Source of the DNA: Lelliottia wanjuensis
Lineage (GTDB): Bacteria > Pseudomonadota > Gammaproteobacteria > Enterobacterales > Enterobacteriaceae
Direction of reading: 5' to 3'
DNA length: 64,000 nt
Assembly (NCBI RefSeq): GCF_030238365.1
Contig: NZ_JASSOT010000064.1
Coordinates: 248,001-312,000, forward strand
This document shows positions 32,829 to 41,955 of this stretch, in pieces (position 1 is the stretch's first letter; each line of letters starts with the position of its first letter). Both the position numbers and the translations under genes were made by a program. Under the pieces are notes generated by a model, which was not told the DNA's origin, did no database searches, and was given only the letters and a program-made list of their open reading frames with translations.

Positions 32829-34058
32829 TCAGTTTGCACTATTCGCCGCTTTCTGACGGCGGCGGCGCAAGGCAATTGCCAGCTGAATCACGTTGATCAG
32901 CACCACCACGGCTGTCGCCGCAAATACCCAGCGGAATCCTGCCATCGCCGAGACGGTCGCGCCCATCAACGGACCGGCAACATTCCCCAGATACATAAAG
33001 GACTGGTTATAGCCGAAGATGCGCCCGGTCACCTGATCGCTTGAGTATTTCACCAGCAGAGTTTGTACCGCGGGCAGCATCGCCCCATCGGCAAAGCCGA
33101 GCAGGAAGCGCAGGACGCCGAGCTGGAACGGCGAGGTGACGAAGGACATCGCGAAAAACAGCACCACGGCGATAATCAGCGTCGCCATTAATATCCGCGC
33201 CGTGCCGATGCGATCCCCGAGCTTGCCCAGGCGCGGGGCCGAGATCAGCGCCGAGACACCGGGCACGGCGGCAATCATGCCGCTGAGAAAGGCGATATTG
33301 TTACTGTCCGGCGCCATGGATTTAATAAACAGCGCCAGAATCGGCCCGATCGATCCGTTGCACAGCTGAATCACCATGGTGGTGATAAACAGGCTAATCA
33401 TCAGGCCGGGATACGGCAGCGTGGCGAAGACCGCTTTGCCGCTCAGACGATCGGCTTTGCTGACGGTCGGCCGCACGCCCTCTTTAATCAGGAAGAATGT
33501 CACCAGGAAACTCACCACCAGCAGCATCGCGGTGATGAAAAAGACCGCCCGCAAACCCACGTGGTCAGCCAGAAAACCGCCCATCAGCGGGCCGCCAATC
33601 ACGCCGCTGATCTGCGCGGTCGAAAGGGTACTGATCGCCCAGCCGCTGCGCTCGCGCGGAACCTGCGAGGCCACCAGCGCCATGGCGTTAGGAATATAGC
33701 CGGAGGTCAGGCCCATCAGGCCGCGCAGTAAAAAGAGCTGCCAGACGTTGGTCGCGTAAGCCTGGAGCAGGATCGCAATCGACATCCCGAGTGAAGCGCG
33801 CAGGAGCATCAGCTTGCGTCCTTTGCGATCCGCGAGGCTGCCCCACATGGGCGAGACTATGGCGGAAACCAGGAAAGTAATACTGAAGGTCAGACCGGAC
33901 CACATCGACAGCGCTTCGTGCGACGTCACGCCGAGCTGGGAAACATACAGCGGCAGAAAGGGCAAAATCTGGCTGATGGCAAGGCCGGTGAAAAAACAGC
34001 CAAACCAGACCGAAATGAGGTTTACTTTCCAGGATTCCATAAGCGGCACAATCTTCAT
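32829..34058 (-). CDS. MFS exporter, MdtG-like
   Basis: A 409-residue, 12-span major facilitator. It has the DHA1 loop motif [19 protein letters not shown] between spans 2 and 3 and a second copy-like [15 protein letters not shown] between spans 8 and 9. It resembles E. coli MdtG (fosfomycin/deoxycholate exporter) along its length but is clearly divergent, so substrate is uncertain. No strong Shine-Dalgarno identifies the start; 34058 ([10 protein letters not shown]) is preferred, 34040 is an alternative. A perfect CRP site lies about 105-120 bases upstream. Not at this locus in E. coli K-12. Confidence 0.87.
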   Translation of the reverse strand: MKIVPLMESWKVNLISVWFGCFFTGLAISQILPFLPLYVSQLGVTSHEALSMWSGLTFSITFLVSAIVSPMWGSLADRKGRKLMLLRASLGMSIAILLQAYATNVWQLFLLRGLMGLTSGYIPNAMALVASQVPRERSGWAISTLSTAQISGVIGGPLMGGFLADHVGLRAVFFITAMLLVVSFLVTFFLIKEGVRPTVSKADRLSGKAVFATLPYPGLMISLFITTMVIQLCNGSIGPILALFIKSMAPDSNNIAFLSGMIAAVPGVSALISAPRLGKLGDRIGTARILMATLIIAVVLFFAMSFVTSPFQLGVLRFLLGFADGAMLPAVQTLLVKYSSDQVTGRIFGYNQSFMYLGNVAGPLMGATVSAMAGFRWVFAATAVVVLINVIQLAIALRRRRQKAANSAN

Positions 34059-34159
34059 TTTTAGGCGAATTCGCCGACAGATTAGCAAGTTACGTCACAT
34101 GACGTGGAACCAGAGATGCGACGGCGCACATTTTGGTGTTTTATCTCCCCAGTCATCAT

Positions 34160-34181
34160 ATTTGTGAAATAAGTCACAAAG
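34160..34181. promoter_or_regulatory. CRP (cAMP receptor protein) binding site
   Basis: TGTGA-N6-TCACA (34163-34178) is a perfect match to the CRP core, flanked by matching A/T (TTTGTGAAATAAGTCACAAA). It lies between the extensin-like gene and the MFS gene, about 105-120 bases upstream of the MFS start, a class I-compatible distance. Confidence 0.7.
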
Positions 34182-34209
34182 TATCCTCTTTCGACTGGTG
34201 AAATATGCT

Positions 34210-34893
34210 TTAACGACAGAGGCCAAACCCGCGCATGCCGAGATGAAAATGGTTGGCGTGCGCGGCGTTATACTCCGGGCCTAACCCGTTGCCGTAATAG
34301 TCACAGCTGGCGCTGAGCAACGCCTGCAGCCAGGGCTGCGTTTTTTCGTTTCGCCAGCCGGACAGGACCGTCACCCGCTGGCCATCCGCCAGCTGAAAGC
34401 CGCTGATATCCAGCGCATCGGCGCTGGCATGTTCGCTGCGGCGCGCATCAGGCCGGTGATAGATATTACGACAGGCAAAACTCCCGAGGTGCTCAACGCG
34501 CGCCAGTTCGCTGCCCATCATCGTTTTGGTCAGAGGCCGCGCCTGCTGCTGGATAAACAGCGCGGAGCTCAGGGCCAGCGGACAGCTGGCGATAAAACTG
34601 CTGCTTAGCGTCACGGGGCCAAAATTGCGCACCCGCACCACGTCGCTCAGAGGGCAATCCCCTGCGCTGTTGGCCATCGCCTGCGTCTGAATCAGCCGTC
34701 TCTGATTCGCCTCTGACAGCAAACGAGTGCAAGCCTCGGGCGTCAGGCGACGCAGCTTAAACTGGCTGATTTTCCCCGGCGGATCGTCGAGACTCAGCGG
34801 CACAAAAGGATTGTAATACGACGGTAGCCAGCGATACCCCATCACCGCCGCTCCCGCGAGAATCACACAGATAAGCAGACTTTTCCCTCGCAC
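34210..34893 (-). CDS. Extensin-like family protein (DD-peptidase-like fold)
   Basis: The 227-residue product has an N-terminal membrane anchor (about residues 4-22) and a C-terminal extensin-like domain. [14 protein letters not shown] resembles the SxHxxxxAxD zinc site of hedgehog/DD-peptidase-fold enzymes and [10 protein letters not shown] provides the C-terminal HxH. Six Cys suggest an exported, disulphide-bonded domain. A cell-wall role is plausible but not shown. The start is GTG at 34893 with GGAGG four bases upstream; a longer frame to 35052 overlaps ddlA. It is divergent from ddlA, also a peptidoglycan gene. Confidence 0.85.
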   Translation of the reverse strand: MRGKSLLICVILAGAAVMGYRWLPSYYNPFVPLSLDDPPGKISQFKLRRLTPEACTRLLSEANQRRLIQTQAMANSAGDCPLSDVVRVRNFGPVTLSSSFIASCPLALSSALFIQQQARPLTKTMMGSELARVEHLGSFACRNIYHRPDARRSEHASADALDISGFQLADGQRVTVLSGWRNEKTQPWLQALLSASCDYYGNGLGPEYNAAHANHFHLGMRGFGLCR

Positions 34894-35001
34894 ATTCCCT
34901 CCTCTTTTCCACCTCAAAACATTATGGCAGAAGGCGGGGAAACCCACCGGGCATCGTGGTATGTTATAGGCTTTGATGAGTCGGACTGGAATAAAGTGAA
35001 G

Positions 35002-36102
35002 ATGGCGAAGCAGCGGGTAGGAATTGTTTTTGGGGGAAAATCGGCAGAACACGAAGTGTCACTGCAATCGGCCAAAAATATCGTTGATGCGATTGATAAG
35101 AGCCGTTTTGATGTCGTTTTGCTGGGCATTGATAAACAGGGCCAGTGGCACGTAAACGATGCCAGCCAGTACCTGTTAAATGCCGACGATCCGGCACATA
35201 TCGCGCTCAATCCATCGGAAATCAGCGTCGCCACCGTACCGGGCGTGGTGCAGGGCCAGCTGATTAACGCGGGCAATGCCCAGGCGCTTTCGCAGATTGA
35301 CGTCGTCTTCCCGATAGTCCACGGCACGCTGGGCGAAGACGGTTCCCTGCAGGGGATGCTGCGCATGGCGAATCTGCCATTTGTCGGTTCGGATGTTCTC
35401 GGCTCCGCCGCCTGTATGGATAAAGACGTGACCAAACGCCTGCTGCGCGATGCCGGCCTGAACATCGCGCCATTTGTGACGCTCACCCGCGCTAATCGTC
35501 AGCAGCACAGCTTTGCCCAAATCACTTCCCAGCTTGGTCTGCCGTTATTCGTAAAACCGGCAAACCAGGGCTCTTCCGTTGGCGTCAGCAAAGTGACCAG
35601 TGAAGCGCAGTTCACCGAAGCCGTGCGTCTGGCGTTTGAATTTGACCACAAAGTGGTGGTTGAACAAGGGATTAAAGGCCGTGAAATCGAATGCGCCGTG
35701 CTGGGCAACGATTTCCCGCAGGCCAGTACCTGCGGCGAAGTGGTGCTGAACAGCGATTTCTACTCCTACGACACCAAATACATTGATGACAAAGGGGCAC
35801 AGGTTGTGGTCCCGGCGGTGCTGGATCCCGAAATCAATGACAAGATCCGTGCGATCGCCATCGAGGCCTATCAGGCGCTCGGCTGCGGCGGCATGGCGCG
35901 CGTCGACGTGTTCCTGACGGCGGAGAATGAGGTGATTATCAACGAAATCAATACGCTGCCTGGCTTCACCAATATCAGCATGTATCCAAAACTATGGCAG
36001 GCCAGCGGTATCAGCTACCCGGATTTGATTACTCGCCTGATCGAACTGGCGCTGGAGCGTCACGCCGCTGACAGCGCCCTGAAAAGCTCGGTAAACGGTT
36101 AA
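35002..36102 (+). CDS. ddlA: D-alanine--D-alanine ligase A
   Basis: ATP-grasp enzyme making D-Ala-D-Ala for peptidoglycan. The 366-residue product begins [27 protein letters not shown], with [18 protein letters not shown], the ATP-binding [14 protein letters not shown], and [20 protein letters not shown]. The start at 35002 follows E. coli; 26 further in-frame residues upstream are unconserved. Its stop overlaps the yaiZ stop by four bases (convergent). Confidence 0.97.
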   Translation: MAKQRVGIVFGGKSAEHEVSLQSAKNIVDAIDKSRFDVVLLGIDKQGQWHVNDASQYLLNADDPAHIALNPSEISVATVPGVVQGQLINAGNAQALSQIDVVFPIVHGTLGEDGSLQGMLRMANLPFVGSDVLGSAACMDKDVTKRLLRDAGLNIAPFVTLTRANRQQHSFAQITSQLGLPLFVKPANQGSSVGVSKVTSEAQFTEAVRLAFEFDHKVVVEQGIKGREIECAVLGNDFPQASTCGEVVLNSDFYSYDTKYIDDKGAQVVVPAVLDPEINDKIRAIAIEAYQALGCGGMARVDVFLTAENEVIINEINTLPGFTNISMYPKLWQASGISYPDLITRLIELALERHAADSALKSSVNG

Positions 36103-36335
36103 TCCGCTTTATCGGCGCTCTCAATACTTTCCGTCGTCGGCTCTTGTGGTCGACGGCGGATAATGAATCCCGCCAGCCAGAAACTGATAACCCAGGTCAC
36201 CAGCCCTACCGCATAGGTTTGCCAGCCTTTCGCTTCAAATCCCAGCAGCCCGACAATACCGTTAAGAATAAAAATCAGGCCAATCGCAAAGGCGTAATAG
36301 TGCCAGTCGCGGCGTAGTTTGGCAGACAGGTTCAT
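36099..36335 (-). CDS. yaiZ: Small membrane protein YaiZ (DUF2754)
   Basis: A 78-residue protein with two hydrophobic spans (about 15-35 and 42-60) and a polar C-terminus, matching E. coli YaiZ. Function unknown. It is convergent with ddlA, with a four-base overlap of the stop regions. Confidence 0.9.
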   Translation of the reverse strand: MNLSAKLRRDWHYYAFAIGLIFILNGIVGLLGFEAKGWQTYAVGLVTWVISFWLAGFIIRRRPQEPTTESIESADKAD

Positions 36336-36583
36336 GGCAACTCCGACAGAATAAAAAGATATCCTCTCACAGTTTTCACACGCGGTCTGTGGCGGATACG
36401 GAAATTCTTAAATGCGAATCAATTTAACTTAAGTCAGTAAACTGTGACGCAGGACAGAAATCGATAAACCAGGAGAATTCCCTGGGCCAAATTACCACGA
36501 TTCTGATATTGACAAATGTGATGACCTGTCAGACTTCACTTTGTACGACTGCAGATGGTCAGAGTGAGATATCGGAGGTTTTT

Positions 36584-36886
36584 ATGGCAGACTTTACACT
36601 GGCGAAGCCGATTTTTGGTGATAAAAAACCAGGAACCTCCACGTCGGGAAACATCGCCTACGCCCTGTTCGTGCTGTTCTGCTTCTGGGCGGGTTCACAG
36701 CTGCTGAACATTCTGGTGCATGCCCCCGGCGTTTATGAACACCTGATGCAGGTCCAGGATACGGGCCGACCGCGTGTGGATATCGGCTTCGGCGTGAGCA
36801 CCATTTTTGGTTTAGTGCCCTTCCTCGCCGGATGCGCAATCCTCGGCATCGTCGCCCTTGTTCTGCGCTGGCGCCGCTACCACTGA
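36584..36886 (+). CDS. yaiY: Inner membrane protein YaiY (DUF2755)
   Basis: A 100-residue protein with two spans (about 27-47 and 70-92), aligned over its full length with E. coli YaiY. The start at 36584 has a strong GGAGG upstream; the longer frame from 36509 lacks one. Function unknown. Divergent from yaiZ across 248 non-coding bases. Confidence 0.92.
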   Translation: MADFTLAKPIFGDKKPGTSTSGNIAYALFVLFCFWAGSQLLNILVHAPGVYEHLMQVQDTGRPRVDIGFGVSTIFGLVPFLAGCAILGIVALVLRWRRYH

Positions 36887-36889
36887 CGC

Positions 36890-37990
36890 TTAGTTCAGTG
36901 ACATACAGCGAGCCCGACGATCGTCGACGCGTTTTGCGAACCACGCCGTGGTGAGATTACGCGTGATCTTCGGGCTTTCGAGCTGAATGCCCGGCAAAAT
37001 TTCTCGCGGCAAAGCCTTACCACTCTTCTGCTCCGCCAGCTTATAAACCTGCTGGTAAAGCTCCGTTTTCTCAAACGCCAGGCTGTCCCCTTTCTCCAGC
37101 TGATGGCGAATCTCGCTGTTGCTCATATCCAGTTTGGTGGCCAGCTTACGCACCGCCTGTTCTGTCGTGCCCGCTTCGCTGCTGCCGTAGGCAATCAGAT
37201 CGCCATCCAGGGCCAGTTTCGCCCCCGTTGCGCGGTTTACCGCATTCTGGAATGCGGCGTTACGACTGGCGTACCATCCGGCGTTGAAATCGGCAAAACG
37301 ATACAGCGGCGCGCTGTAGTTGGCCGGGTAGTTCAGGAGATGATAAGTACCGAACCACAATCCACCGCGCAGGGAGAACACCTCCTGGCGCACGGTGCCG
37401 TCGATTTTCCACGGATAGCCGCTGGTGTGTTTCTCGGCAAAGTCGATGCTGACCTGCATTGGGCCGCCCGTATGCACCGGATTGAGCGAGCCAAACAGCT
37501 TCTGCCCCATCGGCACCATATCGATAAAATCATCGAAAATGGCGCTCAGCTGTTTCTCGGTTTTCACCGTATCCAGCCGGTCGCTGTAGCTTTTGCCGTT
37601 CGGCGAGGTGATTTTGAGTGCCGTATGCACCAGAAAGACCGGGATGTGCATTTTTTCCGCACGCCGGTCGATCTCTTTCCAGGCAATTTTGTTGAGCCCT
37701 GGTACCGCCGGATCGGACTGATACATGGACTCCTGCTGCGCCACCGCCAGCACCGAGCAGATATTCTCCTCGGTCGGGGCGATTTTCTGACTCTCGAATG
37801 TCTTCGCAAGCACAATCGCCCAGTCGTCGCGATCTTTCACGCTGGCGGGCATTTTCTGACGCACCACGCTTGCCACATCGACAGGCTTTTCGCCCTTTTT
37901 CAGCGGCGCGGCCCCTTTCTCGGCGCATCCGGCCAGCACGAAGGCGGCCAGCAGTGATAACGGTAACGCGCGTGGTACGGCAAATGGCAT
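36890..37990 (-). CDS. yaiW: Outer-membrane lipoprotein YaiW (DUF1615)
   Basis: Surface lipoprotein linked in enteric bacteria to uptake of proline-rich peptides together with SbmA. The 366-residue product has a lipoprotein signal with lipobox VLAGC (Cys22). The body contains the conserved blocks AVAQQESMYQSDPAVPG and TGGPMQVSIDFAEKH, which look lysozyme-like around the first Glu. It lies 38 bases downstream of sbmA, implying co-transcription. Confidence 0.93.
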   Translation of the reverse strand: MPFAVPRALPLSLLAAFVLAGCAEKGAAPLKKGEKPVDVASVVRQKMPASVKDRDDWAIVLAKTFESQKIAPTEENICSVLAVAQQESMYQSDPAVPGLNKIAWKEIDRRAEKMHIPVFLVHTALKITSPNGKSYSDRLDTVKTEKQLSAIFDDFIDMVPMGQKLFGSLNPVHTGGPMQVSIDFAEKHTSGYPWKIDGTVRQEVFSLRGGLWFGTYHLLNYPANYSAPLYRFADFNAGWYASRNAAFQNAVNRATGAKLALDGDLIAYGSSEAGTTEQAVRKLATKLDMSNSEIRHQLEKGDSLAFEKTELYQQVYKLAEQKSGKALPREILPGIQLESPKITRNLTTAWFAKRVDDRRARCMSLN

Positions 37991-38028
37991 AGCAACTCCC
38001 TGTTTTACCCTAATGTGTTGGTCACTTC

Positions 38029-39225
38029 CTACAGGTTCTGATCGTCCAACTCGCGTTCGAAGCTGCGCAGACGTTTGTAGATCGACATCAGCTCAACCAG
38101 CGTAGTCCATGAGGCAATCAGATACTGGAACGAGCCGCGAACCTGACCGAAAACGTTAGTGATCTGGGTCATCAGACCGAGCGTAATCGTACCCGCAACA
38201 ATCGACGGGAACAGCAGGAACAAACCGAAAACGTTATCGACCTGCAAATATAAAATGCGCGCAATATTAAAATACATGTAGTGGAAATAGAGACGGAAAT
38301 AGTTGCGACGCACTGCGCCAAACAGTTCGCGAACGGTCGGCGGCGAGGCGCGTTCCGCGTCATCTTCACCGTAGACCAGCTCTTTACGATAGGCAGCTTC
38401 CACGCGCTGGTTTTTAAATTCCAGTCCCGGCAGTTTTATCCCAACAACCGCCAGAAGACCAGTCCCCATCAGCGACCAGACGAGGGCGGCAATCACCAGG
38501 CCGTACGGCAGGTGGCCGACAATCGGCAGATCCGGCACATGGGCCGAGAGTGTGACCAGAACGGGAAGGAACGCGATGAGCGTCATGATGGCGTTAATAA
38601 AGCTCACGCCCATATCTTCCAGGGTCGAGGCAAAACGCATCGTATCTTCCTGCACACGCTGGGCGGCACCCTCGATATGACGCAGCTGCTGCCAGTGCGC
38701 CATATAGTGTTCGTTCATGGCGGTACGCCAGCGGAACACGTAGTGGCTGACGAAGAAGTTATTCATCACCCCAATAATCACCGCAATCAGCGCGATGCCG
38801 AGGAAAACACCCACTTCGTGATAGAACTGATTGATGGTGACTTTATGTGGCGAACTGAGCGCGGTCTGAATGAGATCGTAGAATGGCGCATACCAGGCGT
38901 TGACCGCGACACCCACTTCCACCAGGAACCAGGTGACAAAGACAATCAACGAGGTCCCAAGAATCGACCAGTATTGCCAGCGATGCGGCGCATAAGTGAA
39001 CCAGAAAAGAGCAAAGATGCCCACGCACAAGGCGTAATACGCGTAAAACAGCAGATAGCTGCGCGACCAGAATCGCGCTGCGCTGATCGGCACATCTCCC
39101 GTTGCACCGGCCAGGCGCTCAATCCACGCGCCGCCGCCCGCCTGCCAGAACACGACGGCGATCAGCGCCCAAATAAATGCCGAGAGGAAAAAAGGCCCCG
39201 GCTTTGGGAAAAAAGACTTAAACAT
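38029..39225 (-). CDS. sbmA: Peptide antibiotic transporter SbmA
   Basis: Inner-membrane, proton-driven importer of microcins B17 and J25, bleomycin and proline-rich peptides. The 398-residue product aligns closely with E. coli SbmA ([10 protein letters not shown] ... [26 protein letters not shown] ... [23 protein letters not shown]-type end) but stops about eight residues earlier. It has about seven spans and lacks an ABC ATPase domain, as expected. Confidence 0.96.
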   Translation of the reverse strand: MFKSFFPKPGPFFLSAFIWALIAVVFWQAGGGAWIERLAGATGDVPISAARFWSRSYLLFYAYYALCVGIFALFWFTYAPHRWQYWSILGTSLIVFVTWFLVEVGVAVNAWYAPFYDLIQTALSSPHKVTINQFYHEVGVFLGIALIAVIIGVMNNFFVSHYVFRWRTAMNEHYMAHWQQLRHIEGAAQRVQEDTMRFASTLEDMGVSFINAIMTLIAFLPVLVTLSAHVPDLPIVGHLPYGLVIAALVWSLMGTGLLAVVGIKLPGLEFKNQRVEAAYRKELVYGEDDAERASPPTVRELFGAVRRNYFRLYFHYMYFNIARILYLQVDNVFGLFLLFPSIVAGTITLGLMTQITNVFGQVRGSFQYLIASWTTLVELMSIYKRLRSFERELDDQNL

Positions 39226-39288
39226 TGTGCTTCCTTCTTGTTGTTATGGCGTTGCTGTGTTCAACAAAATACCACACGAAAATGCCGC

Positions 39289-39311
39289 CACGAGCCGCTC
39301 ACCGGCTCGTG
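39289..39311 (-). terminator. Hairpin after the cysteine hydrolase gene
   Basis: CACGAGCCG/CGGCTCGTG form a 9-bp stem with a five-base loop, between the hydrolase stop and sbmA. The minus-strand tail has only four T in a row, so it is a weak terminator at best. Confidence 0.45.
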
Positions 39312-39338
39312 CGAAAAAATAGACCTGCGGTTTATAGG

Positions 39339-39872
39339 TTAGTTCGCCTGCCACTCGGCGAGAATTGTTTCGGTGAGTTTCACACGCGGCGGGTTGTCCG
39401 GCGCGATGAAGGTTCGCCAGACATCGTTATAGTGGTTAATCAGTACCTGAGCCTCTGCCGCCGGGCGATGAGCGGTGGTGTGCGCGTCCTGTGGGACGGT
39501 GATGTGATATCCCCGACTGACACCGTTTTTGATCGTGGTATCGACGCAATAGTCGGTCGCGCAGCCGCAGATGACGAACTGCTTAATATTCAGTTCCGTT
39601 AACAACGCGTCCAGCGACGTGCGATAGAACGCATCGCAGGCGGTTTTGGTGACATAAAACGCGCCCTCAGGCTGATGCAGTTCAGGCAGCAGCGCAAAAC
39701 CTTCGCTCCCCTCTTCCAGCCCGCCCGCCTCGGTATGCTGAATAAAAATGACCGTATCCGCGCTACGCGTGAGCTGATTGATTCGTGAAACGCATTGCTC
39801 GCGCTGAATCCGCGGGGTGGCGAACACACCCTGCTGCATATCGACCACCATGACCACTCGTTTATCCGACAT
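39339..39872 (-). CDS. Cysteine hydrolase (isochorismatase family)
   Basis: The 177-residue product has MVVDMQQGVF (catalytic Asp), a Lys in YVTKTACDAFYRT and the nucleophilic Cys in VICGCATDYCVDTT, the full D-K-C triad. The closest known relatives are nicotinamidase-like or ureidoacrylate-type hydrolases of unknown substrate. The start at 39872 has GGAG seven bases upstream; the longer frame begins in unconserved sequence. Inserted between ampH and sbmA relative to E. coli K-12. Confidence 0.87.
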   Translation of the reverse strand: MSDKRVVMVVDMQQGVFATPRIQREQCVSRINQLTRSADTVIFIQHTEAGGLEEGSEGFALLPELHQPEGAFYVTKTACDAFYRTSLDALLTELNIKQFVICGCATDYCVDTTIKNGVSRGYHITVPQDAHTTAHRPAAEAQVLINHYNDVWRTFIAPDNPPRVKLTETILAEWQAN

Positions 39873-40075
39873 CGCCGTCTCCAAAAATTGAGGAACACCT
39901 GCTCCTATCATAAGCCCGATGTCACAAAACTGGAGACAGAGTGCAACGAAATTGTTCTTATTTACCCGTGGTTACGTTTTTCACGCTATCGTTATGCAAT
40001 TCGGCCCATTGCACCGCGCCGTTTAGTAGTATAAATACGCATTACTTCCTTCATTCACTTCATGGATGCTTTTCG

Positions 40076-41233
40076 TTGAAACGTTGTCTGCTCTCTTTCG
40101 CCGCGCTGTGTGCGGTGAGCCTAACTTCTGTCCAGGCCGCACAGCCGCTGACAGCACCCGCTTTTGCTTCTGATATTGCAGATCGCTACGCCAATCTTAT
40201 TTACTACGGCAGTGGCGCAACGGGTATGGCGCTGGTCGTTATTGATGGCAATCAGCGCGTGTTTCGCAGTTTTGGTGAAACACGTCCAGGCAGCAATGTC
40301 CACCCACAGCTGGATTCGGTTATCCGCATTGCATCTCTGACTAAGCTGATGACCAGTGAAATGCTGGTGAAATTGCTGGATCAGGGTGTGGTGAAGCTCA
40401 ACGATCCGTTAAGCAAATACGCACCGCAAGGCGCCCACGTGCCCACTTATCAGGGTACGCCTATCACGCTGGTGAATCTGGCGACCCATACCAGCGCCCT
40501 GCCGCGTGAACAGCCCGGCGGCGCGGCGCATCGCCCTGTGTTTGTCTGGCCCACGCGCGAGCAGCGCTGGAACTATCTGACGACCGCCACGCTGAAATCA
40601 GCGCCGGGTGCGCAGGCAGCGTATTCGAATCTGGCGTTTGATCTGCTGGCCGATGCGCTGTCTACGGCATCGGGTAAGCCTTATACCCAGCTGTTTGAAG
40701 AGCAAATTACTCGTCCGCTGGGGATGAAGGACACGACGTTTACCCCATCCCCCGATCAGTGCAAACGCCTGATGGTGGCAGAGAAAGGAGCCAGCCCGTG
40801 CAATAACACGCTCGCGGCGATTGGCAGCGGCGGGGTTTACTCCACGCCAGGCGATATGATGCGCTGGATGCAGCAATTCCTGTCGTCCGATTTCTACGCG
40901 CGAAGCAATCAGGCCGACCGTATGCAAACCCTCATCTATAAACGCACACAGCTTCATCGCGTGATTGGGATGGATGTCCCGGGCAAAGCCGATGCACTCG
41001 GTATGGGCTGGGTTTATATGGCCCCTAAAGATGGACGTCCGGGTATTATTCAGAAAACGGGCGGTGGCGGCGGGTTTATCACCTATATGGCCATGATCCC
41101 ACAGTCGAATGTCGGCGCATTTGTGGTCGTGACCCGCTCGCCAAATACACGATTCATCAATATGAGTGACGGTATTAATAATCTTGTCACCGAACTGAGC
41201 GAAAACAAAGCTCAGGTCGTTCCCGCTTCCTGA
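40076..41233 (+). CDS. ampH: D-alanyl-D-alanine carboxypeptidase/endopeptidase AmpH
   Basis: Class C low-molecular-weight penicillin-binding protein. With a TTG start at 40076 the product is 385 residues, the E. coli length, and begins with a signal peptide (LKRCLLSFAALCAVSLTSVQA). Motifs: SxxK in IASLTKLMTS, YxN in AAYSNLAFDLL, and KTG in QKTGGGGGFITY. The longer ATG frame from 39941 adds an unconserved, Cys-rich stretch. Known role in peptidoglycan turnover with weak beta-lactamase activity. Confidence 0.94.
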   Translation: MKRCLLSFAALCAVSLTSVQAAQPLTAPAFASDIADRYANLIYYGSGATGMALVVIDGNQRVFRSFGETRPGSNVHPQLDSVIRIASLTKLMTSEMLVKLLDQGVVKLNDPLSKYAPQGAHVPTYQGTPITLVNLATHTSALPREQPGGAAHRPVFVWPTREQRWNYLTTATLKSAPGAQAAYSNLAFDLLADALSTASGKPYTQLFEEQITRPLGMKDTTFTPSPDQCKRLMVAEKGASPCNNTLAAIGSGGVYSTPGDMMRWMQQFLSSDFYARSNQADRMQTLIYKRTQLHRVIGMDVPGKADALGMGWVYMAPKDGRPGIIQKTGGGGGFITYMAMIPQSNVGAFVVVTRSPNTRFINMSDGINNLVTELSENKAQVVPAS

Positions 41234-41237
41234 TTGT

Positions 41238-41864
41238 TTAATATTCCGCGGGCAAACGGTTGATGCTGACCAGTTTGCCCCGGTTCATATTAATATAATT
41301 CCCCTGACGTAATGCCGATAAAACTTCCGCCACGACGGAACGTGAAATACGCGTACTTCGCTGAATATGATTCATCACACCGATTTTAGCGCGCAAGCTT
41401 TCATCCCATTCCGCCATATCCAACAGCATCGCACGAATCTGACTGTAGGAATTATTCCCTACTAACTGCATATTTCGCTTCGCTAATATTCGGTTTATCC
41501 ATGACAGCCAACAAAATGCGTCCTGCCAAAGATCAGATTGCTGAATAAGTTGGCGAGCTGTTGTCGCGGGAAGATAAAAACCGCTGCTGGATGACTGGGA
41601 AATTATCGTATATTTCTGCTGATGCTCCGTCATTCCCGCTGCTAAACCAAATATAAAAGGGTTAGTTACGATCCCGAGCAGAAGATCGTCTGGTTGACGA
41701 TGAATAGCCACAATGCCTGTTTGTATAACAAAGGTGTATTGCTCTTTATCGAAGCATTCATGATAAATAATATTCTGCGCAGAGGCTTTAAAGGGTGTGC
41801 TTTCGGCTTTCAGACAGTGTTCGAGCCGTTTAAATTCAGAAAGGGGTTTCGCATCCGGGTTCAT
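41238..41864 (-). CDS. iprA: Oxidative stress-linked regulator IprA (YaiV)
   Basis: The 208-residue Crp-like regulator has a degenerate cyclic-nucleotide-type N-terminal domain and a C-terminal helix-turn-helix (TRISRSVVAEVLSALRQG) ending KLVSINRLPAEY, almost identical to E. coli YaiV. IprA is known in Salmonella as an inhibitor of hydrogen peroxide resistance. It is convergent with ampH at four bases; the autotransporter follows upstream on the same strand after a terminator. Confidence 0.92.
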   Translation of the reverse strand: MNPDAKPLSEFKRLEHCLKAESTPFKASAQNIIYHECFDKEQYTFVIQTGIVAIHRQPDDLLLGIVTNPFIFGLAAGMTEHQQKYTIISQSSSSGFYLPATTARQLIQQSDLWQDAFCWLSWINRILAKRNMQLVGNNSYSQIRAMLLDMAEWDESLRAKIGVMNHIQRSTRISRSVVAEVLSALRQGNYINMNRGKLVSINRLPAEY

Positions 41865-41914
41865 TCAGACCTCAAGCTATCCGTACTTATCGGTTCTGTT
41901 TCATTATTATCGTT

Positions 41915-41946
41915 ATAAAAAAAGCGGGGAGATCACTCCCCCCGCG
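41915..41946 (-). terminator. Rho-independent terminator of the autotransporter gene
   Basis: The stem GCGGGGAG/CTCCCCCCGC (41924-41945) is followed on the minus strand by seven T (41917-41923), nine bases beyond the autotransporter stop codon. Confidence 0.85.
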
Positions 41947-41955
41947 ATTCAGGCA

